Notes under the pieces: generated by a model
Told to the model about the DNA's origin: nothing
The model's input: only the letters and a program-made list of their open reading frames with translations
Database searches by the model: none
NCBI RefSeq assembly: GCF_907164915.1
Contig: NC_061866.1
Span: 43,030,320 to 43,094,319 of the forward strand
Length of the DNA: 64,000 nt
Direction of reading: 5' to 3'
Source: Impatiens glandulifera
Taxonomy: Eukaryota > Streptophyta > Magnoliopsida > Ericales > Balsaminaceae
Shown here: positions 19,244-29,061 of the stretch, in pieces
Position numbering within the stretch: position 1 is the first letter of the stretch
Layout: each line of letters starts with the position of its first letter
Position numbers and translations under genes: made by a program

Positions 19244-21244
19244 CTATTGCTTCGGTCGGGCTTCGGTACATTCAGCAAAGGTCGCAGCATAAGACCGTAT
19301 TTTCACAAAAATCTTTCGGCAGAATCGCTTCAGTAGTGGAACTGGCCGGGTCCTTGCGGTCTTTTGCGCTGCCGGGTCGCTTGCCACTCCGCCCCTTTCT
19401 GGAATTTCTGTGCACCCAAGGTCGAGTTTTTCAGTGTTTAGAGCTGGCCTTGGTTGCTGCAATGTCCCCAGCGCCTGGTGCAAAAATAATTTCTTCCAAC
19501 TTCGATTAAACTCCATACTTGGCTCAAAAATCCAGGCCAAGTCTTTTTCCCGAACCAGCATAACAGCAGCATCGAATGAACCATAGCTTCTAATTAGATC
19601 ATTAGGAATATCTTCCAAGGTCATTGCAGCAAGTGAAACAGTTTGGCCTTCGGGCTTACTCTTTACTTGCATTTTGGCAGCAACAATATATTCATCTAGG
19701 GTCTTTTCCAGATGGTTTCCATGCATCAAACTGGCCTGCGACCGAGGAATCCCTTTAAGGACCGTGGTTCTGTCTTGCTTATCATAGGATAGGGTCAGCT
19801 TTTCAAAGTCCCAAGAAGACGGGCCTAGAGTAATCATCCATTCAATTCCCAACATAATATCATAACCGTCCATGGAAATTACCTTCATTTCTGTTTGGTA
19901 TTCATTGTCTTCCATCGACCACTTCAAGTCCTTGCAAACACTAGAACATAAAACATTAGATCCATCAACCACTCTAACTGATTGTACCTGGGTTGCTATG
20001 CTTTTGTGGTCTATTTTCTCCAAAATTCTGTTATTGATAAAATTGTGGGTGCTGCCTGTATCGATCAAGATCACCACCGGCAGGTTCCCAACTTTGCCAA
20101 GAATCTGGAGCGTTTGGAAGGCTTTAGACCCGGTCAGGGCATGTAAGGATATGGCTGGTTCATCCCTTGAGCCGAGCAATGAAGGTAAATCATCCAAAAC
20201 AGGTTCTTGGTCAGGTTCTTGATCTTCTTGATTGGCCGAAACCATGAATAACTTGGATTTACACCTATGGTTTGGTTGCCATTTTTCATTGCAAGAATAG
20301 CATAAACCCTTCTTTCGCTTTTCATCCATTGAGGCTGAGTCTAATTGCTTAACATGGCCCTGGTTTGCATTTGAAGAGGACCCATATGATGAATTCTTGA
20401 ATTCAGTATTGGTGCTCGGCCCGGCTGTGTTGATATTGGATGGCGTGGGCAGCAATGATGCTTCAGCGCTGTACAAGTTACCACTGCTCATTAAGGACCG
20501 ATGTGTTGCTTCTTGGACTTTAGCCATGGCCATTGCTTCGTTTAAAGAATCTGGAAATCGCAACCTGATGTAGTTCGCAATCTCTTCCCTTAGATCGGAC
20601 AAGTAACAATCAATGACGTAGTCCCTTGGCATGTGTAATAACTTTTGAGAGATCGACATGTACCGGAGATTATATTCTTGAACCGACCCAACCTGTTTCA
20701 AATTCATTAGCTGCCTCATTGGTGTATCATGTATAGATGGCCCGAATTGAGTCAAAAGGTCTCTCTTGAACACGGCCCAAGATAGGGCCTCCATATGATT
20801 TCGGTTTTGAAGATATGACCCGTACCACATTCTTGCTTCTCCAGAAAAATGAATGGGGGCGATTTCTAATTTAGTGGCATCCTTAGTTTTGTCCACTCTG
20901 AAAAATTGCTCGGCAAAAATTAGCCAGCCCTCGATATCCGACCCATCAAACCGAGGAAAATCGACCTTGGTTAGCCGAGTAGGAGGAGCATAGTGTTGAT
21001 CGCGGTTCTGGCCAGGGTGCGGGGGCCTGAATGGTGAAGGACCGTGGCAAGAATTATCATCATAGGGTCTGTGGCGGGGTTCTTGCACGTTTCCAGATGC
21101 CCCGCTCTCAAGGGCCGCCATTCTTTCTTCAGCAATATCAAATCTACGGTCTATGGCAGCTTGCATTGCTGCTGTTTGCTGGGACAAGTTTTCAATCAGG
21201 GCCTTGAGCGCATCCATTTCCGATTGCTGGCGAGTTTCTACCAT
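19244..21244 (-). CDS. Gag-protease polyprotein of non-autonomous LTR retrotransposon
   Basis: 666 residues, uninterrupted. A short coiled-coil-like N-terminus (1-50) precedes a retrotransposon Gag domain (about 100-250, with GWLIFAEQFF, ARMWYGSYL, QFGPS and VGSVQEYNLRY). A zinc knuckle at 315-328 (CYSCNEKWQPNHRC) comes next, and then a retropepsin-like protease with active-site LIDTGSTHNF (about 393-402) and a downstream IMLGIEW. The last 170 residues match no domain I recognise and contain no RT motifs. The start is about 30 nt past the 5' LTR. Predicted roles are RNA packaging into virus-like particles and Gag processing, with polymerase and integrase supplied by an autonomous relative. 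The intact frame agrees with the near-identical LTRs. Confidence 0.88.
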   Translation of the reverse strand: MVETRQQSEMDALKALIENLSQQTAAMQAAIDRRFDIAEERMAALESGASGNVQEPRHRPYDDNSCHGPSPFRPPHPGQNRDQHYAPPTRLTKVDFPRFDGSDIEGWLIFAEQFFRVDKTKDATKLEIAPIHFSGEARMWYGSYLQNRNHMEALSWAVFKRDLLTQFGPSIHDTPMRQLMNLKQVGSVQEYNLRYMSISQKLLHMPRDYVIDCYLSDLREEIANYIRLRFPDSLNEAMAMAKVQEATHRSLMSSGNLYSAEASLLPTPSNINTAGPSTNTEFKNSSYGSSSNANQGHVKQLDSASMDEKRKKGLCYSCNEKWQPNHRCKSKLFMVSANQEDQEPDQEPVLDDLPSLLGSRDEPAISLHALTGSKAFQTLQILGKVGNLPVVILIDTGSTHNFINNRILEKIDHKSIATQVQSVRVVDGSNVLCSSVCKDLKWSMEDNEYQTEMKVISMDGYDIMLGIEWMITLGPSSWDFEKLTLSYDKQDRTTVLKGIPRSQASLMHGNHLEKTLDEYIVAAKMQVKSKPEGQTVSLAAMTLEDIPNDLIRSYGSFDAAVMLVREKDLAWIFEPSMEFNRSWKKLFLHQALGTLQQPRPALNTEKLDLGCTEIPERGGVASDPAAQKTARTRPVPLLKRFCRKIFVKIRSYAATFAECTEARPKQ

Positions 21245-21274
21245 GTTGAGAATCGGCCAGCTCTGATACCAAGA

Positions 21275-21759
21275 TGTTAGGAGTTTTAATTATGGCCGAG
21301 CCTTTCAAGTTCTTTAATTCAAGAAACGGGTTCTTGATGTTCGGGACCGATGATGGAATTCAACACTCTAGCGCAGCGGACATAGAATTAGAGGAGAATT
21401 CGAGGTTAGGGAGAGAAGAGCCGAGGGGGAGGGGAGAAATACCACTAGTTTACACCTAGCGGTCCAAGAAGGGGAGGAGGGCCGAGAGATAACTTAAACA
21501 CCAAGTTCCAAAATATCAATTCATAGCCCCAAAAAGTGGGGTGGGCATCACCATTTAAAGAGGTTGGTTTACCCAAAAGTATTCGGTTACAACTACTTCC
21601 AACATAATAGAATTCGGTTTCAAGAAAGATAAAAGAGAAAGTAAACAAAACAGAATTATTCCATAAAAAAACATAAACTGACCCATGTGGACAATTGGGC
21701 CGAGAGACGGATGAATAAAATATTTTAGGACCGAGGTTTTTGATGAGCAGCCCGTAACA
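21275..21759 (-). repeat. 5' LTR of gag-only element
   Basis: 485 bp. Because the element is on the minus strand, this is the promoter-bearing LTR. The primer binding site lies three bases away. Confidence 0.92.
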
Positions 21760-22159
21760 GTATATTATATATATATGTTTATATTTATTTATAGATATAT
21801 ATATATATAAATAAACCTATAATTTAATAAATCGGAACCGACGGTTACAATTTTCTCAAAACGATGTGATTATATATCTTTCGTCATCAAATTTGACAAT
21901 ATTGAGATCTCTAGTCACGATGGCTGATGGTAACGCGTATGTGAATGTAATCAATTTTAGTAGAAGATTGAGTGTTATTAAAATGATCAACCATGTAGGA
22001 TGAAGAAAACTACAAGGATGTGGTGAAATTCAATAGATGTATAAGCTTTTTTTTATGGTTTTACGATGTTTTTTTATCAGTAGTTTTAACTTAAGATAAT
22101 TAATATTTTTTTTAAATTTTACCTCATCGTGACTATTCACAAAATGTCTTGCTTACTTT
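21760..22159. other. Resumed distal extensin B flank
   Basis: Continues the unit after the gag-only element. It is homologous to about 7490-7630 and 8150-8385 in unit A and lacks the unit A MITE. No gene. Confidence 0.6.
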
Positions 22160-22277
22160 TAGATATAAACTTATTGTTAATTTGTTGTGGATATAACGAA
22201 CGATCTAGTGTTGAGGATGAATATACAAACTTAGAATCAACTATTTGTGAGTTTATCTAGATTTTCTATAGGGTTAA
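22160..22277 (+). pseudogene. Copia RNase H fragment of unit B, left of nested Copia element
   Basis: Homologous to about 8400-8520 in unit A (SSV-E...STICEFI-like). It is broken at 22277 by the LTR of another Copia element and resumes at 25564 with GGACTTGAATCAAACTG. Confidence 0.7.
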
Positions 22278-22538
22278 TATAACGATCTGCCTTTAGTATA
22301 AGAATTAATATCAACCATTGATTGTTCATGGTTTATATTAATTCCGTTACATCACATATATTCTACCGTTATGCTTAATTAAGTTAAGATTTATGTTTTC
22401 TTGTTTTCTGAATTTAATAGTCGTAGTCTTTTTCCTTTTGCTGTAACTTTTTCATCTTCATCTTTGACAATAAGAAATTTCTCTTCATCTGTTATTCCAT
22501 ACTTCATTGATCATCACTTTCTTGCATTCCACGCAACA
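22278..22538 (+). repeat. 5' LTR of nested Copia element
   Basis: About 261 bp. The first dinucleotide is TA where the 3' LTR has TG. It is followed two bases on by the initiator-Met-tRNA-type primer binding site. Confidence 0.8.
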
Positions 22539-22705
22539 ATTGGTATCCGAGCGGGTTAGATCCGATCAATTTATCATTATTGTTTTCTGGCGAGAAGATG
22601 TCTTCAATGAATCCGAAAGTCGCAAATTTCACAGGGCGAAACAGTTTTGGTTTATGGCAGATCAAAATGCGAGCCTTGCTTAAACAACAAGGAGTCTAGG
22701 CACCA

Positions 22706-23173
22706 TTGTCGAAGGAAAAGGCGAAGATAATTGCAGGTCCTGCAAAGGAGTCTACCTTTGGTAAAATCACTGATGAGCTTGAGGTATTAGAAGAGAAGGC
22801 ACACTCAACGATTTTACTCTTCCTTGCTGATGAAGTGATTACTGAGGTATCAGATGAAGATATCGCAATCGGTATGTGGTCAAAGTTAGAGGTTTTGTAC
22901 ATGACAAAGTCACTAACTAACAAGTTATTATTACAGCAACGTTTGTTTAGTCTTCGTATGCTTGAAGTTAAGTCTCTTCGTGAACATCTTGATAAGTTAA
23001 ACACTATATTACCTGAATTGAGAAATATAGATGTTAAGATCGAAAATGAAGATACTGCATTAATTCTGTTGGTATTTTTACCCAACTCGTTTGAAAATTT
23101 TGTTCAATCATTCGTTATGGGTAAAGACTTCGTAACTCTAGAGAAAGTTTGGTCAGCACTTCATACTAGATAA
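22706..23173 (+). pseudogene. Copia Gag remnant (UBN2-like)
   Basis: 155 codons open. The sequence resembles the Copia gag polyprotein: MWSKLEVLYMTKSLTNKLLLQQRLFSLRM-type spacing, including KLEVLYMTKSLTNK, then LREHLDKLN and ALILLVFLPNSFENFV. The normal start and upstream residues are displaced by a stop at about 22697, and the frame ends before the zinc knuckle, so it is a truncated copy. Confidence 0.75.
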
Positions 23174-23779
23174 CTACGCCATATGGCGGGCGGTAAAATT
23201 GTAGACAGTCAAGCATCTGGGTTGATTGCCGACACAGTCAACTACAAAGGGTCTGGAAAGAAGAAAGATCAAAAATACAAAGCTAAGGGTCCTAGTGCTA
23301 AAGACATCTGAAATTACTGTATAGAATCTGGTCATCTTCTGAAGGTAGAGTAATCCTCAGCAGGGATGTCACATTTAATGAGAAATTTATACTTAACTCC
23401 TCTATCAAGCCATCACTTTCTGGAAAAAAAAAATGAGTAACCGAGAAATAGGTGGAGCTTAAGGTGGCTCCAGTTCAAGGGACAACTGACATGACACGAT
23501 ACTGATAAACCATCTGAGGAAGTTTATCAATTTGAAGTACCTAGAAGTCAATCTAACATTGCAACACGACCTAGAAGGAAAATTAAAGCTCCTGACAGAA
23601 CAATTCATTCAATCGAGGGAAGAAAGATCTCAACTTGTCCTGGAAGTAGGACAATTAGTCCCTCTATGAATGATACTGAAAGAATGGTAAGTTATGCACT
23701 TCATGTAGCTGAAGATGTCATATATAATGAGCTATCTTCTTACAGTGAAGCGGTTAATGGTGGTAATTCTGTGTAATGG

Positions 23780-25280
23780 ATTGCTGCCATGTGTGAGGAA
23801 ATGGAATCACTTCACAAGAATAATACATGGGAGCTAGTTACTTTACTTAAGGGGAAGAGTCATTGGGTACAAATGGATTTTCAAAAGGAAAGATTGAACC
23901 TCTAGTACTCGAGGGATCAGATATAAAGCACATGATTATTTGAAAAGTGATTCAGTCAAAAGGAATGTGTAGACTACAATGAGATATTCTCACCTGTAGT
24001 CCGACATACTTCTATCAGGGTACTACTAATTATAGTAGCACATCAGGATCTGGAACTCGAGCAATTAGACGTGAAGACGACTTTCTTACATGGTGAGATT
24101 GAGGAGGATATACTGGTGAGTCAGCCTGAAGGGTTTCTTGTTCCTGGTAAGGAATCACATGTTTGTAGTCTAAAGAAGTCTTTGTATGGACTTAAATAGT
24201 CTCCTCGACAGTGGTATAAGCGGTTTGACAATTTCATGATTGAACATGGTTACAATATGAGTGCATATGATTGTTGTGTTTATCACAACAAAATCGGTGA
24301 TGGTTCTTTGATTTATTTACTCATGTATGTAGACAACATGTTAATCGCAACCAAAAAGATGTCGGAGATTCAAAAGCTGAAAGACCTTCTCAGTTCCAAG
24401 TTTGATATTAAAGATCTAGGTGGAGCACGAAAAATTATAGACATGGAAATAGTAAGAGATCGAGTTCAAAAGAAGCTATTTCTATCACAGAATAGTTATA
24501 TTTTGAAAATGTTGTCTCGTTTTGGGATGAGTACAGCAAATGCTCTCAATACTCCTGTAGCTGTTACTGAACATTTGTCTGCATTCGCACCTCAGTTTGA
24601 AGTTGAGAAGTTATACATGTCTCATGTACCATATGTTAGTGCGGTGGGTAGTTTAATGTATGTCATGGTATGCACTAGATCTGATAGTACGTATTCAGTT
24701 AGTGTTGTTAGCAGATTTATGTCTCGACCTGGTAAGGAACACTGGCAAGCGGTAAAGAGAATATTTCGCTTTTAAGAGGCACATCCGATGTTGGTCTCAT
24801 TTATGGGAGTAATAATCAGTGTCTCGTAACTGGTTATTCAGACTCAGATTATGCTGTAGATATCGATAGTAGAAGATAATGACTGGTTATATTTACACCC
24901 TTGGTGACTTTGTGGTTAGTTGGAAGGCAACATTACAGTTGACGCTGACGTTGTCTACTACCGAGGCTGAGTATATAGCGCTAACTGAAGCAGACAAGGA
25001 GGGTATATGGTTGAAAGGATTAATTAGTGACCTTGGTACCCATCATGATCAGACAATTGTTTTTTGTGATAGCTTAAGTGCTATCAGTTTGGCCAAAGAT
25101 TAAGTGCATCATGATAGAACTAAACATATTGATGTTCGCTATCATTTTCTTCGTACTAAGAGGAGAATCAAGGTGAAGAAGATCAGCACACATCATAATC
25201 CTGCTGACATGTTCACGAAGCCGGTCCCACTTAGAAAATTCACCCATTGTATGGACTTGCTAAATGTTGACAGTTGGAAG
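23780..25280 (+). pseudogene. Copia RT-RNase H remnant in nested element
   Basis: Blocks visible: AAMCEEMESLHKNNTWELV (about 23785-23840), YNEIFSPVVRHTSIRVLL, QLDVKTTFLHGEIEEDI (about 24065-24115), SLYGLK, and the catalytic box as YVDNM instead of YVDDM (about 24325). Then come SSKFDIKDLGGARKI, MYVMVCTRSD, WQAVKRIFRF and RNase H LSTTEAEYIAL (about 24950-24980), and the terminal [13 protein letters not shown] stretch (about 25205). Several stops, and the second catalytic Asp of the box is changed to Asn. Confidence 0.85.
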
Positions 25281-25330
25281 TAATTTAATCAGGCTCTTCT
25301 TATTGGGTGATACTAATGCAAGTGGAGATT

Positions 25331-25563
25331 TGTAACGATCTGCCTTTAGTGAAGGAATTAATATCAACCATTGATTGTCCGTGGTTTATATTAATTCTGT
25401 TACATCACATTTATTCTACAGTTATGCTTAATTAAGTTATGATTTACGTTTTTTGTTTTCTGAATTTAATAGTCGTAGTCATTTTCCTTTTGCTGTAATT
25501 TTTTCATCTTCATCTGTTATTCCATACTTCATTGTTCATCACTTTCTTGCATTTCGCACAACA
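25331..25563 (+). repeat. 3' LTR of nested Copia element
   Basis: About 233 bp, TGTAACG to CAACA, preceded by the purine-rich GCAAGTGGAGAT tract. Confidence 0.8.
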
Positions 25564-25825
25564 ATTAAGGACTTGAATCAAACTGTTGTTCTCTCTATTA
25601 CTCTATCGTGTGCTAATAAATCTGCCATACATATTTATGAAAATATTGTATTAATTAAATGAAAAAACAAAACACTTGAAAATTGAGTATCATTTGGTTT
25701 GGGATAAATTCAAGGAAGACTTTATCATTTTTAAACAGCAGACTTCTTTACAAAACCTTTAGAACATATTCAATTTCATTGGTTGTCCAAGATGAATCTT
25801 CGAAATCTTCACTTTGAAGGGAATT
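25564..25825 (+). pseudogene. Copia RNase H 3' end (unit B)
   Basis: Translates to DLNQTVVLSITLSCANKSAI and IHIYENIV, then a degraded C-terminus. It follows on directly from 22277 once the nested Copia element is set aside. Confidence 0.75.
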
Positions 25826-26112
25826 TGTGAAATTATGTTTTTATAATCTTTGAATAATTTAGTTTATATACGGGTATGTCCATGATGATTGAGTTTGTAA
25901 AAAGTAGATAGTTATTTTTATCAATATAAAGTTTAATAACCGGTTAAAACATTTGAGAAAGTCTAAGGACTTAAAAAATATTTCATCACAATCAATTTGA
26001 ATAATATTAGCATAACCCCATTTTGAGGGTTATGGATTCTTTGTTATTTCTTTATTTTCTTATTGCTTGATTTCTTGATATTGATCTTGAGTTTTAATAT
26101 AGATTACCAACA
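25826..26112 (+). repeat. Probable Copia 3' LTR (unit B)
   Basis: 287 bp, the same length as and homologous to 8799-9085. It ends CCAACA directly against the integrase remnant of unit C. Confidence 0.5.
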
Positions 26113-27483
26113 TTATGCCCCTCCAGCTAAAAGGAGGCATCTAAATGGTGACTTTTTCCCCTTTCACTTCTCATTTAGACTAAAGTTTTAAAGAAGAATT
26201 CTTCATTTCAAGTTCTTATATGTTAACTATCGTTAATGACCTAAGTAGATGTACATGGACTTTCTTATTAAACGACATAAGTATTTTTAATTATATCTCA
26301 AAGTTTTGTTGAAATTGTAAAAACTCAATATGAATTTGATGTAAAATTTGTCAATCTTAAATGTTCAGAAGATTTTAAATTATTGGGTATTGTTCATCAA
26401 AGAACAAAATGGAATTGTTGGAAGGAAACATAGACAATTACTAATGTTGCTAGATCACCAAGCAAATTTACCTTTAAAATTCCGGACATTTACTATTCTC
26501 ATGTCAACTTTTTTAATTAATAGACTTCCAAAGGAAAATCTTAATTGGAAATCACATTTTGAAATTTTTAAATAAATAAAAAATCATTCTGAACAAATTT
26601 ACAACTTTTGAATGCCTTTGTTACAGTATAAACACAAAACCATTTAAGCCTAAATTTGAAAAAGTGGAATAAAATGTATTTTTTTAGGCTTTCCAAATAA
26701 TCAAAAATGTTTTCTTTTTTTAGGCTTTCTAAATTTACTCATAAACTTAAAGCTATACTTGTATCAGATGTTACAATTAAAAAGAAGGAATTGATTTTCA
26801 TGAAAAATATTCACCTATTGCTAAAACAGTTACAACAAGATTGTAATTGTTTTAGTGGTATCACATGATTGACACCTTAACTAGGTTGATGTCAAAAATA
26901 CCTTTTTAAATGGATATATTAATGAAGATATTTACATGAATTCTCTAAAAGGTATTCAGGACATTACACCTAGTAAGGTTTGAAAACTTGTTAAAAGTCT
27001 TTATGAATTTAAACAAGCTTCCCGGGAATGGAATAAAGAATTCACTTATCGACTTATTCAATAGGTTTCAAACAATCTCTTAATGATAATTATCTTTTTG
27101 TTAAGAATGATGAATCAAAGATCATTGTTTTTCTTTTGTATGTTGATGACATATTACTATGTGAAATGATTTAGAAAAAATTAATAAGATCAAAGATTGC
27201 ATTAATAATTGTTTTTTCTATTAGAGATCTTAATGAAGCTAATGGCTTAGAAATAAATAAAAAAAAAATAAGTATTGGAATCTTTGTTAATCAATGAAAA
27301 TACATTTTGAATATTCTTAAAGAAACGAGTTTAATCAGTTTTAAACCAAAAAACACACATATGATTATAGGTTCAAAACATGAAGAAAAAAGTCATGCAC
27401 CTTTAAAAAAAACTTGATAAATATTGGAGACATGTTGGAAGACTTATTTACTTCAATTTTAAAAGACCTGATATTTACCTTTA
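26113..27483 (+). pseudogene. Copia integrase and RT remnant (start of unit C)
   Basis: GAG-pre-integrase PPAKRRHL near 26120 and integrase TIVNDLSRCTWTF near 26225-26265. Then FVEIVKTQYEFDVKF, and LPLKFRTFTILMSTFLINR near 26470-26520. RT blocks follow: LKGIQDITPSKV, FKQASREWNKEF and LLYVDDILL (near 27140). RNase H is deleted here: sequence jumps at about 27484 from CTTTACTG to the region that follows RNase H in units A and B. Many stops. Confidence 0.78.
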
Positions 27484-28960
27484 CTGAGAAATCCGATTAT
27501 TTGATTTTTTCATTTTCTCATAATCTCCGATTAGTTCAAATAATCTTCAATCATGCATAAAACTGAGATTTATTCTTACGTTATAATTTACTCTTTTATT
27601 ATTTTATCATTCTTATATAAAAGAAAAATGTGACATTGGTATTGGAAGCTCTAAGGATTTGAACAAAATGTTGTTCTTATTTAAGTGGAGTTCAATTGCA
27701 CAGAAAAGACTGTCATGTAATGAGATGGATCCATTCTATTTTTTTCAAGAGTAATAACATAGTAACATATATATTGACATCTAATGTCATAATGATATTT
27801 TTTGGGCCACTGGCGGCAACTCAAAAATGTATGATGCTAGTTGGTGTGGTCTTTGAAATTGATGGCTGTAAGGAAACCTTGTTAATTATGACAAGATATC
27901 ATTGACATGGTTATGACCCAATTATTCCTCGTCTAAGATTTAAAGTTGGTTTCGTATATGCGTGTTAGGTGATGATTTTGAAAATTTAACATGAAAAATA
28001 GAAGCATTTGCATGAATTCACTACCTATGAAATAAATACTCTATTTGCTTATAACATAAATTAAGTGGGTTATTCAATAACCAATATTAATGATTGTAGG
28101 TTAAAAATGATCAATTCTCAACTTTTAAATTTTACAATTTGTTAGAAAAAATCAATGCAAACTAATCTAAGTGATGACAGTTGATGTGGTACTCACAAGT
28201 CACAAAATGTTCGAAGACAACAATATGGACTATCATAATTCAACTCACTAATAATTTTGTTCAATCTTTTATTTCATGTTTCTCTCAAATTTAGTAGAAA
28301 CATTATCAAGAATCTCAACTTATTCATGTTATACATTGTATTAACATTATCAATTCTAGTTGATCCTCAAGTTTTCACCTGAGGCTAATTGACAAAAATG
28401 TAGTGTTCAAATATTCTACCTAGGACCAACAAAAGTGTCAGAAAGTAGTGGTTCGGTCTACCACAAGGCTATAGGCTATGTTGATTCTTGCCCAGATTCA
28501 TCGCCGTGTAGAGTAGCATTATCATTACAACGATAATAAATAATATTGTTTTTGTAGATATTAAAGATATATTTAAAATTTTAAATTTTTATCTAGTTGT
28601 GACTTCGAGTTCTAGTTTAAATAAGTATTAGTTTAAATAATTTTGGACAACATATAAAAAGAAACATTGTTCCACATTGACATGCAGTTATTTCTTTCCA
28701 CACTGAATATTGAAAGAATTTTAAGAGTTTTTTTTAATGTTACTTCATTCCATGTTGACATTATTAACCAATAGAATATAAGTACTTTAAAATAATATGG
28801 TTCATAAAATTAAAAACAAATAATGATATTATCCACACAGGAAAAAAAAATAAGAAAACCATTATGAAACATTAAACTGTCACAATTCTCCATATAATTG
28901 CCTTCTTTGAGAAAGAAATATTGTTGTAGGTTGAAAATATTATCTCCATTAATCTTTCAC
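27484..28960. other. Extensin C downstream flank
   Basis: Homologous to the flanks of extensins A and B, including the conserved block at about 27630-28040. No gene recognised. Confidence 0.6.
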
Positions 28961-29035
28961 CTGCAAACAAATAATATAAATCACTTAAACTTTAATTTTA
29001 TTTAAATAATTAAATGAAAAATTATATGTACTCAC
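28961..29035 (-). other. Predicted 3'UTR intron of extensin C
   Basis: Donor AAT/GTGAGTAC and acceptor TTTGTTTGCAG/GTGAAAG, 75 nt, at the same place as in extensins A and B. AATAAA precedes the donor as in A. Confidence 0.7.
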
Positions 29036-29061
29036 ATTTATTGAATAATTGTATTAGAGTT

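Larger units (their letters stand above)
18677..21759 (-). mobile_element. Young gag-only (TR-GAG-like) LTR retrotransposon, Ty3/Gypsy-related
   Basis: A complete 3,083-bp element on the minus strand, flanked by 5-bp duplications GTATA (18672-18676 and 21760-21764). Both LTRs are 485 bp (TG...CA) and differ at only three positions that I could see, all transitions. The primer binding site TGGTATCAGAGC (initiator Met tRNA type) is at 21260-21271, and a polypurine tract (GAAGGGGGGATTA) abuts the 3' LTR at about 19162-19174. The only ORF encodes Gag plus protease; reverse transcriptase, RNase H and integrase are absent. It must therefore be mobilised in trans. It inserted into the distal promoter region of extensin B. 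Confidence 0.92.
22278..25563 (+). mobile_element. Internally deleted Copia LTR retrotransposon nested in the unit B Copia
   Basis: LTRs 22278-22538 and 25331-25563 start TATAACG/TGTAACG and end in CAACA. They differ by a 24-bp-class indel near CATCTTTGACAATAAG and many substitutions, so the element is old. The primer binding site TGGTATCCGAGC lies at 22541-22552. Flanks GTTAA and ATTAA fit a 5-bp duplication with one change. Contents in order: Gag (22706-23173), a zinc knuckle stub (YCIESGHLL, about 23310), a jump over protease and most of integrase to ILSRDVTFNEKF (about 23350), then RT and RNase H. The order RT-RNase H at the 3' end is Copia type. It is 3.3 kb and non-functional. Confidence 0.85.

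Noticed and set aside
22696..23085. 129-codon ORF antisense to the Copia Gag.
   Set aside because: The plus strand shows clear Gag motifs; this is a shadow frame.
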